Assembly (NCBI GenBank): GCA_937926145.1
Contig: CALANW010000117.1
Coordinates: forward strand, 1 to 5,173
Source: an uncultured Ruminococcus sp.
GTDB taxonomy: Bacteria; Bacillota; Clostridia; Oscillospirales; Ruminococcaceae
Direction of reading: 5' to 3'
Length of the DNA: 5,173 nucleotides
This document shows, one piece after another, positions 1-4,269 of the stretch; the stretch's first letter is position 1; every line of letters starts with the position of its first letter. The notes below the pieces were generated by a model that was given only the letters and a program-made list of their open reading frames with translations, was not told where the DNA came from and did not search any database. The position numbers and the translations under genes are program-made.

Positions 1-7
1 TCGCATA

Positions 8-44
8 TCCACACGCTTTTGCGTAGATTTTGATTCTATGTGGA
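8..44. other. Small three-arm inverted-repeat structure
   Basis: TCCACA (8-13) pairs with TGTGGA (39-44). Inside, with no unpaired bases at the junction, lie CGC/GCG (14-16 with 21-23, loop TTTT) and TAGA/TCTA (24-27 with 35-38). The arms are only 3-6 bp, so stability is modest. It sits downstream of the minus-strand exporter gene. It has no T tract and is not a convincing terminator. Function is unknown. Confidence 0.3.
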
Positions 45-53
45 CGAGTTCTA

Positions 54-88
54 AATTCGGAATTATGAATTCGGAATTCGGAATTATT
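54..88. repeat. Short tandem heptamer repeat (AATTCGG/AATTATG)
   Basis: Five contiguous 7-bp units are visible: AATTCGG, AATTATG, AATTCGG, AATTCGG, AATTATT. They lie in the AT-rich 1-209 stretch beyond the end of the exporter gene. I see no reading frame, tRNA or clear terminator in that stretch, and no YjjB-like partner gene. The repeat is probably slippage-generated intergenic sequence. Confidence 0.6.
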
Positions 89-209
89 TTTTCGTGGGAA
101 AGAATCTATTTTTGTTCGTTTGAAAATGATGCTTTTTCAAAAGATCTGTAAGGACGGGTTTCCCATTCCGTTTTATTCGATTGTTTTTTACGACGTGGAT
201 CGGCAATTA

Positions 210-983
210 TTATATACCGAGCAATTTTGTTAGGGTGGAAATTGCAAATGCTGCGCCTACTGCCATTCCCGTTGCTACAAGGAGGGCTTCTATCAGGGTG
301 TACAGTCCTGCGATGAAGTCACCTGCTATAAAGTCACGCATACAGTTTGTTATAGTTACGCCGGGGACGAGGGTCATGGCTGCGCCGATTATGATGCTGT
401 CATACTCGTTTGTCAGACCGAAATAATAGCACAGGACGGCGGCTGTGGCTGTAAAAAGCGAGCAGATCAGGCTCATAAAAAACACGCTCGGGCGGATCTG
501 TGTGACGGCTTTTTCTATAAGGCAGATAATGGCTGCGATAATTCCGCCTGCGATAGATTCGCGCCAGCCGCCGCCGAAAAACAAGGCGAAAGTTGCGCCT
601 ATGACGGCATAGCTTATGACGACGGCATAAAAAGGATAGGTCTTGCGTTTTTTTATCTGCGAGATATAGTTATTGACGGTTGCAAAGTTTGGCTTTTCCG
701 AGCATATATAGCGCGAGAGGTTATTCAGGCGGTCAACTCGGTCGAGGTTGTTCACTCTTGTTTTGGTATTTCGCTGGATAGTGAGGGGAGTGCCGTCTTC
801 GCTCTGCACGGTGATGATTATTGTGGGCGGTATCGCGAAGATCTCGAAGCGTTCGCCCTGCTTATATCCGTAGGCTTCGGCGATACGGACGACGCTGTCT
901 TCGACGCGGTATATTTCAGCGCCGTTTTCGAGGAGCATCATACCGATTTGCGAAGTGACGGACAGTAGTTCCTTACTTGTCAT
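210..983 (-). CDS. Threonine/serine exporter family protein, N-terminal (YjjP/ThrE, DUF1212) type
   Basis: A 257-residue integral membrane protein. The soluble N-terminal part (about 1-115) carries the family signature GAEIYRVEDSV (21-31) and a basic linker. About five hydrophobic segments follow, near 117-137, 143-160, 166-190, 196-220 and 226-250, with the conserved TLVPGV/MRDFIAGD stretch at 204-222. In the ThrE family this half works with a C-terminal YjjB-like half, fused or separate, to export threonine/serine or related small molecules. No such partner is adjacent here. The frame stays open further upstream, but that part is the antisense shadow of the reductase gene. I chose the ATG at 983 because it has GGAGG 12 nt upstream, overlaps the reductase stop as TGATG, and begins the conserved domain. 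Translational coupling is likely. The family call is firm; the transported substrate is not known. Confidence 0.88.
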   Translation of the reverse strand: MTSKELLSVTSQIGMMLLENGAEIYRVEDSVVRIAEAYGYKQGERFEIFAIPPTIIITVQSEDGTPLTIQRNTKTRVNNLDRVDRLNNLSRYICSEKPNFATVNNYISQIKKRKTYPFYAVVISYAVIGATFALFFGGGWRESIAGGIIAAIICLIEKAVTQIRPSVFFMSLICSLFTATAAVLCYYFGLTNEYDSIIIGAAMTLVPGVTITNCMRDFIAGDFIAGLYTLIEALLVATGMAVGAAFAISTLTKLLGI

Positions 984-1717
984 CAGATAACAAATCCTCC
1001 GTTTACAGAGATAACTTCGCCCGTGATGAACGAAGCTTTGGGTGAGGCGAGGAAAAGGGCGGTTTCGGCGATATCCTCGGGAGAGCCGATACGTCCGATC
1101 GGAGTTTCTTCTTTGAGCTCGGTCATTATTTCTTCGGAAATATTGCCGTTCATTTCGGTGGAGATAACTCCGGGGGCGATTGCGTTGACGGTAATTCCCG
1201 ATGGTCCGAGTTCCTTTGCGAGAGCTTTTGTCATACCTATAACGGCGGCTTTGGCGGCGGAGTAGTGGACTTCGCAGGAAGCGCCCGTTATGCCCCACAT
1301 TGAGGAGATATTGATTATTCTGCCCGATTTATTGTGTATCATATCGGGGAGGGCGGCTTGTATGCAGTTATAAACGCCTTTCACATCGACAGCGAACATT
1401 CTGTCCCATTTTTCCTCGGTGATATCGCAGAACATTATCTGCTCGGCGATGCCTGCGTTATTGACGAGGGTGCTTATGCTGCCGAAATTTGAGTGGGCGA
1501 AAGCTATCATTTCATCGACGGCTTTTCTGTCGGCTACATCGGCGCAGAAAGGGAGTGCTCTTCCGCCGAGTTTGGAAATTTCCTCGCAGACTTCCTCGGC
1601 TTTTTCCTTTGATCTTGTATAGTTTATGATAACGTCTGCGCCGCTTTTTCCGAATTCGAGTGCGCAGGCTTTTCCGATACCTCTTGATGCGCCCGTGACG
1701 ATAACAGTTCCCGACAT
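983..1717 (-). CDS. Short-chain dehydrogenase/reductase, FabG family, YmfI-like (candidate EF-P 5-aminopentanone reductase)
   Basis: A 244-residue classical SDR, the usual full length for FabG. The cofactor motif TGASRGIG is at 8-15, NNAG at 86-89, and the catalytic residues S139, Y152 and K156 have the FabG spacing. The C-terminus ITGEVISVNGG is typical of NAD(P)H-dependent 3-oxoacyl reductases. The stretch SSMWGITGASCEVHYS (138-153), especially GASCEV, resembles as I remember it the YmfI branch. YmfI reduces 5-aminopentanonylated EF-P in Bacillus subtilis. A fatty-acid 3-oxoacyl-ACP reductase remains possible, since no fab genes or efp are in the window to decide. The start at 1717 has an AAAGG site 11 nt upstream. 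It is the first gene of a two-gene minus-strand operon with the exporter; the physiological link between the two is unclear. Cytosolic. Confidence 0.9.
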   Translation of the reverse strand: MSGTVIVTGASRGIGKACALEFGKSGADVIINYTRSKEKAEEVCEEISKLGGRALPFCADVADRKAVDEMIAFAHSNFGSISTLVNNAGIAEQIMFCDITEEKWDRMFAVDVKGVYNCIQAALPDMIHNKSGRIINISSMWGITGASCEVHYSAAKAAVIGMTKALAKELGPSGITVNAIAPGVISTEMNGNISEEIMTELKEETPIGRIGSPEDIAETALFLASPKASFITGEVISVNGGFVI

Positions 1718-1740
1718 AAATTTATTTTCCTTTCAGAATA

Positions 1741-1746
1741 ATTCTA
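1741..1746 (-). promoter_or_regulatory. Possible -10 element for the reductase-exporter operon
   Basis: On the minus strand TAGAAT (5 of 6 matches to TATAAT) lies 24 nt upstream of the reductase start codon. A -35 would fall inside the end of the fold-back element, where I see only a weak TGGTTT. If this promoter is real, the inserted element supplies or replaced its upstream half. Confidence 0.3.
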
Positions 1747-1747
1747 T

Positions 1748-1926
1748 TTAAGGGCACATCTAAAAACCATAGTGCCTCAGATGCGCAGTCAGATTTTTCG
1801 TCAGATTGTATAGAAATTTCGCAGGCATACTGTCGTATGTCAAGAAATTTATGTGCAAGATGACGGAAAATCTGCAAGCAGATGAGGTGCTAAGGCTTTA
1901 GCCGGTGTTTTTAGAGGTGACCTTAA
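1748..1926. mobile_element. MITE-like fold-back element, 179 bp
   Basis: Terminal inverted repeats TTAAGGGCACATCTAAAAAC (1748-1767) and GTTTTTAGAGGTGACCTTAA (1907-1926) match at 18 of 20 positions. The pairing continues through almost the whole element: CAGATTTTTCGTCA on the left against TGACGGAAAATCTG on the right, then GAAATTT against AAATTT(C), up to a tight turn GCATAC-tgtc-GTATGT (1825-1840). The right arm has an extra segment holding its own small palindrome, GGCTTTAGCC. TTAA at both ends may be a target-site duplication or the repeat tip. There is no transposase, so it would be a non-autonomous element mobilised in trans. As RNA it would form a very long hairpin. The parent IS family cannot be named from this sequence alone. 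Confidence 0.75.
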
Positions 1927-1977
1927 GATTATTATACCAAAGATAGCTGATGATTTCAACAGAAAACAGGTGATTTT

Positions 1978-2877
1978 ATGAAATATGATTTTACAAAATG
2001 CGAACTTTGCCCGAGAAAATGCGGTGCTGACCGTGTGAACGGAGTAGGATTCTGCGGTGAGGGAGCGGAGCTTCGTGCGGCTAAGGCTTATTTACACAAG
2101 TGGGAAGAGCCGTGTTTATCGGGTGAGAACGGTTCGGGGACGGTATTTTTTTCGGGGTGCAGTTTAAAGTGTGTATTTTGCCAGAACTACAAAATTTCGT
2201 CGAAAAATTTTGGGCAGGTGATAACTGAAGAGCGGCTTGGAGAAATTTTTCTCGAATTGCAGGAAAAAGGAGCGCACAACATCAATCTTGTCAGCCCGAC
2301 GCATTTTGTTCCGCAGATAATTTCGGCTTTGGAACGTGTGAAAGGGAAACTTAACATACCGATAGTTTACAACACGGGCGGATATGAACGTGTGGAAACG
2401 CTGAAAATGCTGGAGGGGTATATTGACATTTATTTGCCCGATTTTAAATATTATGATGATGAAATTGCACGGAAATATTCGGCGGCAGGGGATTATTTTG
2501 AGGTCGTATGCGCGGCGATAGACGAGATGTTTCATCAGGTGGGTGCGGCTGAGTTTGGAGAGGACGGTTTGATGAAAAAGGGAATAATAATTCGTCATCT
2601 GACTTTGCCAAATCATCGTCATGATTCGATTGCAGTGCTTGAAGAGATCGCTTCGCAGTGGGGGACGGAGGATATTCTGCTGAGTTTGATGAGCCAATAC
2701 ACGCCGTTTTACCGAAGCTCGGAATTTCCCGAGATTTCACGCAGGATAAGCACTTTTGAATACAATTCCGTGCTGAAAAGGGCAGAAGAGCTTGGTTTTA
2801 AGGGATTTATGCAGGAAAAATCCTCAGCAAAGGAAGAATACACGCCTGATTTTGACCTGAACGGAATTATAAAATGA
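1978..2877 (+). CDS. Radical SAM protein, PflX / COG1313 type (pyruvate formate-lyase activating enzyme-like)
   Basis: A 299-residue protein with the radical SAM cluster motif C61-x3-C65-x2-C68 (GCSLKCVFCQNY), which binds a 4Fe-4S cluster and cleaves S-adenosylmethionine. A second cysteine group is at the N-terminus: C8, C11 (CPRKC, with C15) and C26 (GFCGEG), as in COG1313 proteins. Other family-like stretches are the NLVSPTHF region (about 102-109), YNTGGYE (131-137), YLPDFKYYDDE (152-162) and MSQYTPFYR (238-246). The sequence supports the fold. The substrate is unknown, and the pfl name reflects similarity only, since no pflB-like glycyl radical enzyme is nearby. The start is supported by AGGTG 5 nt before the ATG. 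It is a single gene, divergent from the reductase operon, ending at a bidirectional terminator. Cytosolic. Confidence 0.88.
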   Translation: MKYDFTKCELCPRKCGADRVNGVGFCGEGAELRAAKAYLHKWEEPCLSGENGSGTVFFSGCSLKCVFCQNYKISSKNFGQVITEERLGEIFLELQEKGAHNINLVSPTHFVPQIISALERVKGKLNIPIVYNTGGYERVETLKMLEGYIDIYLPDFKYYDDEIARKYSAAGDYFEVVCAAIDEMFHQVGAAEFGEDGLMKKGIIIRHLTLPNHRHDSIAVLEEIASQWGTEDILLSLMSQYTPFYRSSEFPEISRRISTFEYNSVLKRAEELGFKGFMQEKSSAKEEYTPDFDLNGIIK

Positions 2878-2880
2878 TAT

Positions 2881-2920
2881 AAAAAAGCAGCTGCCGACCT
2901 GACAGCTGCTTGATTTATTT
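2881..2920. terminator. Bidirectional intrinsic terminator
   Basis: A perfect 9-bp stem AAGCAGCTG (2885-2893) / CAGCTGCTT (2903-2911) with a 9-nt loop. On the minus strand it runs into T6 (2886-2881), a strong terminator for transcription arriving from 4240 downward. On the plus strand it follows the radical SAM stop closely, with a weaker GATTTATTTA tail. Confidence 0.85.
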
Positions 2921-2950
2921 ATAGTTGGCAAGAAGCCTTTAAATGTTCTG

Positions 2951-2964
2951 GTGGTCTCACTCCG
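2951..2964 (-). repeat. GGAGTGAGACCACC motif, copy near the terminator
   Basis: The minus-strand motif GGAGTGAGACCACC follows the stop of the last micro-ORF by 5 nt. An identical 14-mer is at 3596-3609, also just after a micro-ORF stop. Related copies GGAGTGAGTCC lie at 3470-3480 and 3294-3304. The SD-like core is present, but the codon at start distance is CAG or CGG, not ATG. Confidence 0.6.
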
Positions 2965-2969
2965 TTTCT

Positions 2970-3011
2970 TCAGAATTTCTTCAAACCAAGTAATCTGAGA
3001 ACATTTTTCAT
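2970..3011 (-). CDS. Micro-ORF, cationic amphipathic 13-residue peptide
   Basis: It encodes MKNVLRLLGLKKF. A weak CGAG site lies 8 nt before the ATG. The pattern of Leu/Val/Phe alternating with Lys/Arg would form an amphipathic helix with net positive charge and no acidic residue, similar in style to membrane-active or type I toxin peptides but much shorter. It starts 2 nt after the stop of the interrupted frame at 3014-3058. It shares the MKN(L/V) start with the duplicated peptides at 3320-3361 and 3490-3534. Unknown function; whether it is translated is an inference. Confidence 0.4.
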   Translation of the reverse strand: MKNVLRLLGLKKF

Positions 3012-3013
3012 AA

Positions 3014-3058
3014 TCACCACTCGCTTTCAAAGAGTTTGAGCAGTTTTTACAGCTTCAT
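3014..3058 (-). pseudogene. Minigene MKL, or a 14-codon micro-ORF interrupted by TAA
   Basis: A very strong site AGGAGG (3068-3073) lies 9 nt before ATG AAG CTG TAA (3047-3058). The same frame then continues without further stops as KLLKLFESEW and ends in TGA at 3014-3016, right before the next micro-ORF. This is either a true three-codon minigene or a 14-codon peptide broken by one stop. The SD overlaps the last two Arg codons and the TAA of the upstream frame, so initiation may be coupled to it. Confidence 0.35.
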
Positions 3059-3064
3059 TGGACT

Positions 3065-3115
3065 TTACCTCCTGAAATTTCTGATAGCTTTATCCATTAT
3101 TCCAAGCTTCCACAT
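3065..3115 (-). CDS. Micro-ORF, 16-residue basic peptide
   Basis: It encodes MWKLGIMDKAIRNFRR. AAGGAG lies 9 nt before the ATG, the spacing seen throughout this array. The end of the frame (AGG AGG TAA) is itself the SD for the MKL minigene. This suggests the two initiation sites are coupled. It has no known relatives that I recognise. Confidence 0.45.
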   Translation of the reverse strand: MWKLGIMDKAIRNFRR

Positions 3116-3160
3116 TTGCGGACACTCCTTTATTTTTGATGGAATCGGCTTTTTAGAAAA

Positions 3161-3183
3161 TCAGCACATTGGAATTCACTCCT
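3161..3183 (-). other. Minigene ATG TGC TGA with strong SD
   Basis: AGGAG (3179-3183) is followed after 9 nt by ATG TGC TGA (3161-3169), a two-codon frame preceded by TTCCA. Such SD-led minigenes can stall or drop off peptidyl-tRNA, as known for the lambda bar minigenes. Here that role is inference only. Confidence 0.35.
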
Positions 3184-3188
3184 ACTTT

Positions 3189-3221
3189 TCAGAATTTTTG
3201 AGAAGTCCTATATATTACCAT
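3189..3221 (-). CDS. Weak micro-ORF candidate, 10 residues
   Basis: It encodes MVIYRTSQKF. Only a GAAGAG site with 8-nt spacing precedes it, so support is poorer than for its neighbours. It fits between the second duplicated module and the MC minigene and would keep the array densely packed. Confidence 0.2.
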   Translation of the reverse strand: MVIYRTSQKF

Positions 3222-3252
3222 TTGTAGATCTCTTCATTCCTTTATGGATTTG

Positions 3253-3407
3253 TTTTGAGTTCCCGTCCTATCGGACATCGCTAACGTAACCTGTCGGACT
3301 CACTCCCTTGCGGTATTTATCAAAGATTCTCATCATGGAAACGACGCTTCAGATTTTTCATAATTCATCGCTCCTTTAGTTTATTTTATGCATCGAAGAT
3401 GCGAAAT
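3253..3407 (-). repeat. Duplicated micro-ORF module, copy B (about 155 bp)
   Basis: In minus-strand order the module has a hairpin GCATC-ttc-GATGC (3390-3402), AAGGAG, a 13-codon ORF, the GGAGTGAGTCC motif, and a hairpin GTCC-gata-GGAC (3266-3277). It matches copy A (3427-3585) over most of its length. Differences are concentrated in the first hairpin loop, the ORF 3' end and the linkers. Confidence 0.8.
3320..3361 (-). CDS. Micro-ORF in module B, MKNLKRRFHDENL
   Basis: A 13-codon frame with AAGGAG 9 nt before the ATG. It is a sister of the frame at 3490-3534: the first 10 residues are identical and the tails diverge (ENL against QNIR). Within the shared coding part the only difference, AAG for AAA, is synonymous in this frame. 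It would change the amino acid in the overlapping ATG frame 6 nt upstream, which favours this start. The peptide is strongly basic (KRR-FH). Function unknown. Confidence 0.45.
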   Translation of the reverse strand: MKNLKRRFHDENL

Positions 3408-3426
3408 TGACCGTTTGATGATCTTA

Positions 3427-3585
3427 TTTTAAGTTCCCGTCCTATCGGACATCGCTGACGTAACCTGTTGGACTCACTCCCTTATGGATTTATCGGATAT
3501 TTTGATCATGGAAACGACGTTTCAGATTTTTCATAGTTCATCGCTCCTTATTTTTATTTTATCCTATGCATCATAGATGCGAAGC
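3427..3585 (-). repeat. Duplicated micro-ORF module, copy A (about 159 bp)
   Basis: It has the same order as copy B: hairpin GCATC-tat-GATGC (3568-3580), AAGGAG, a 14-codon ORF, GGAGTGAGTCC (3470-3480), and a hairpin GTCC-gata-GGAC (3440-3451). Both hairpin stems are identical to copy B, while the loop of the first differs at two of three bases. The stretch from GGAGTGAGTCC through GGGAACT differs at only two positions. Confidence 0.8.
3490..3534 (-). CDS. Micro-ORF in module A, MKNLKRRFHDQNIR
   Basis: A 14-codon frame with AAGGAG exactly 9 nt before the ATG. It is paralogous to the frame at 3320-3361, and the KRR-FHD core is unchanged. A stop in a slightly different place gives a longer, more basic tail. 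The GGAGTGAGTCC motif begins 9 nt after the stop. Unknown function. Tandem duplication of an SD-led peptide recalls arrays such as the LDR/Ldr loci, though those peptides are longer. Confidence 0.45.
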   Translation of the reverse strand: MKNLKRRFHDQNIR

Positions 3586-3595
3586 TGAATTATCC

Positions 3596-3609
3596 GGTGG
3601 TCTCACTCC
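3596..3609 (-). repeat. GGAGTGAGACCACC motif, internal copy
   Basis: Identical over 14 nt to the copy at 2951-2964. It likewise follows a micro-ORF stop by a few bases (6 nt after the TGA of the 3616-3648 frame). Confidence 0.6.
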
Positions 3610-3615
3610 AATCTT

Positions 3616-3648
3616 TCAGATGTACAAGTACCTCGTCAAAATTTTCAT
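3616..3648 (-). CDS. Micro-ORF, MKILTRYLYI
   Basis: A 10-codon frame. GAAG is 9 nt before the ATG, inside GAAGTGAAGTCG, a degenerate form of the recurrent GGAGTGAGTCC motif. The SD is weaker than in the duplicated modules. The peptide is hydrophobic with two positive charges. Unknown function. Confidence 0.35.
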   Translation of the reverse strand: MKILTRYLYI

Positions 3649-3688
3649 ACGACTTCACTTCTTTCAGATAAGTCTTATATCAGCTTTT

Positions 3689-3769
3689 TCAGAAATTTAC
3701 TGCATCGGTATTCAAAACCTTTCTGTGAAATTTGTCAGTAAATTTTATTCCATTGGAATCACCTTTCAC
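3689..3769 (-). CDS. Micro-ORF, 26 residues, GTG start
   Basis: The frame begins GTG AAA GGT and encodes a peptide starting (M)KGDSNGIKF and ending VLNTDAVNF. AAAGG lies 8 nt before the GTG. Its early part contains a second, out-of-frame site: AAAGG (3762-3766), 8 nt before ATG GAA TAA (3745-3753), a two-codon minigene with the TTCCAATG context seen elsewhere in the array. Either or neither may be used. Confidence 0.25.
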   Translation of the reverse strand: MKGDSNGIKFTDKFHRKVLNTDAVNF

Positions 3770-3784
3770 AATTATTGCCTTTTA

Positions 3785-4000
3785 TGTAAAGCCTTAAGGC
3801 GTAAACACTCTCTTCGTCTAAGAGTACCCCTCGGTTGGAGAAGCTTCGGGATTTTGTAAAAGGGTATAAAAAATCCGTATATCCCATGCTGAAACTTTCG
3901 AGATATGCGGCTTAGCTTTTTGCTTTTAAGTTTTTGTTTTCGATACACTATCGTATCGGAGTGAAACATCTTATGTTTTACATTTAAACTCCGCTTTTAT
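3785..4000 (-). other. Hairpin-rich segment within the array
   Basis: No SD-led frame of useful size is visible here. On the minus strand I see CGATAC/GTATCG (3941-3946 with 3953-3958), competing pairings around a GGGATATAC...TATACCC stretch and a GGATTTT...AAAATCC stretch (about 3848-3887), ACTCT/AGAGT (3807-3811 with 3821-3825) and the palindrome GCCTTAAGGC (3791-3800). A start-stop pair ATG TAA (3978-3983) has GGAG 5 nt upstream. The segment looks like structured RNA. A 65-codon basic open frame (3772-3969) covers it but lacks a properly spaced SD. Confidence 0.35.
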
Positions 4001-4005
4001 TTTCC

Positions 4006-4071
4006 TTAAAAGGTCATTATGCACGAGCCGCAAAGGGTACTCTCGATAGACTGCTCTTCATTTAATTCCAT
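4006..4071 (-). CDS. Micro-ORF, 21-residue peptide with CGSC motif
   Basis: It begins MELNEEQSIE and ends STLCGSCIMTF. AAGGAAGG lies 9 nt before the ATG in the context GAGTCCAATG shared with other starts in the array. It is acidic at the N-terminus and hydrophobic with two close cysteines at the C-terminus. That is a leader-plus-core layout seen in some modified or cyclised peptides, but no modification enzyme is adjacent; the radical SAM gene faces it but belongs to a different family. Unknown function. Confidence 0.4.
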   Translation of the reverse strand: MELNEEQSIESTLCGSCIMTF

Positions 4072-4181
4072 TGGACTCGTCCTTCCTTTCCAAGCATTAT
4101 TTTCATTTTATTGGATATCGGTGAAGATCCTGCACCGACTGACGCTTTATTTGATCTTCAGTTCCGTTTATCCTGAATGCT

Positions 4182-4217
4182 TTAGGTTAGAGTATTCAGT
4201 GTTCCTTTTGGTTTCAC
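4182..4217 (-). CDS. First micro-ORF of the transcript, KPKGTLNTLT, GTG start
   Basis: An 11-codon frame starting about 15 nt after the predicted transcript start, with AAGGAAAGAG upstream of the GTG. Its codons include CTGAAT (4194-4199), which can pair with ATTCAG just after the stop (4173-4178). That same element can instead pair with CTGAA at 4157-4161. The position and the alternative hairpins resemble a leader peptide. No U tract follows, so classical attenuation is not shown. Confidence 0.3.
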   Translation of the reverse strand: MKPKGTLNTLT

Positions 4218-4239
4218 CTTTTTCTCTTTCCTTGAGTAT

Positions 4240-4269
4240 AATATACCATATCGTTTAGTAAAAGTCAAC
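4240..4269 (-). promoter_or_regulatory. Promoter of the minus-strand micro-ORF array
   Basis: On the minus strand, -35 TTGACT (4264-4269) and -10 TATATT (4240-4245) are separated by 18 nt. An alternative TATACT lies 5 nt further on. The predicted start is near 4232. No gene lies between it and the first micro-ORF. Confidence 0.65.

Larger units (their letters stand above)
2881..4233 (-). other. Predicted minus-strand transcript with an array of Shine-Dalgarno-led micro-ORFs
   Basis: This 1.35-kb stretch holds no ordinary gene. Its minus strand begins just after a good promoter and ends at a T6 terminator, so it reads as a self-contained transcript with no larger downstream gene. Inside I find about nine frames of 10-26 codons and several of one to three codons. 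Many have GGAG-type sites exactly 9 nt before ATG: those at 3490-3534, 3320-3361 and 3065-3115, plus the minigenes MC and MKL, with AAGG at the same distance for 4006-4071. Small hairpins and a recurring GGAGTGAG(T/A)CC motif lie between them. Seen: the promoter, the terminator, the repeats and the SD spacing. Inferred: that the peptides are made. It could instead be a structured regulatory RNA. I recognise no known family. Confidence 0.5.

Noticed and set aside
3036..3227. Plus-strand hydrophobic 63-codon frame (TTG start)
   Set aside because: It has no good SD and no promoter on that strand. It is antisense to several SD-led micro-ORFs, so its hydrophobicity probably reflects the antisense of A-rich sequence.
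3257..3277. Frames ATG TCC GAT AGG... (MSDRTGT-type) in both duplicated modules
   Set aside because: No SD at a proper distance. The ATG lies at the base of the conserved GTCC-gata-GGAC hairpin, and conservation is better explained by RNA structure.
2950..3610. CRISPR-like array suggested by repeated CTCACTCC on the plus strand
   Set aside because: Repeat spacing is irregular, repeats are only 11-14 bp, there are no uniform spacers, and no cas genes are present.
3566..3859. Plus-strand 97-codon frame
   Set aside because: No ribosome binding site, no family resemblance, and it is antisense to the micro-ORF array.
3772..3969. Minus-strand 65-codon frame, rich in Lys/Arg
   Set aside because: The nearest GGAG is about 20 nt upstream of the ATG. 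The frame crosses several hairpins and has no recognisable domain, so it is more likely structured RNA sequence.
4062..4106. Minus-strand frame MKIMLGKEGRVQWN
   Set aside because: No SD upstream of its ATG. It overlaps the better-supported frame at 4006-4071.
4237..4242. Plus-strand TATAAT between the array and DUF1292
   Set aside because: No -35 at 16-19 bp upstream, and it overlaps the minus-strand -10 region. The DUF1292 gene has a much better promoter at 4327-4355.
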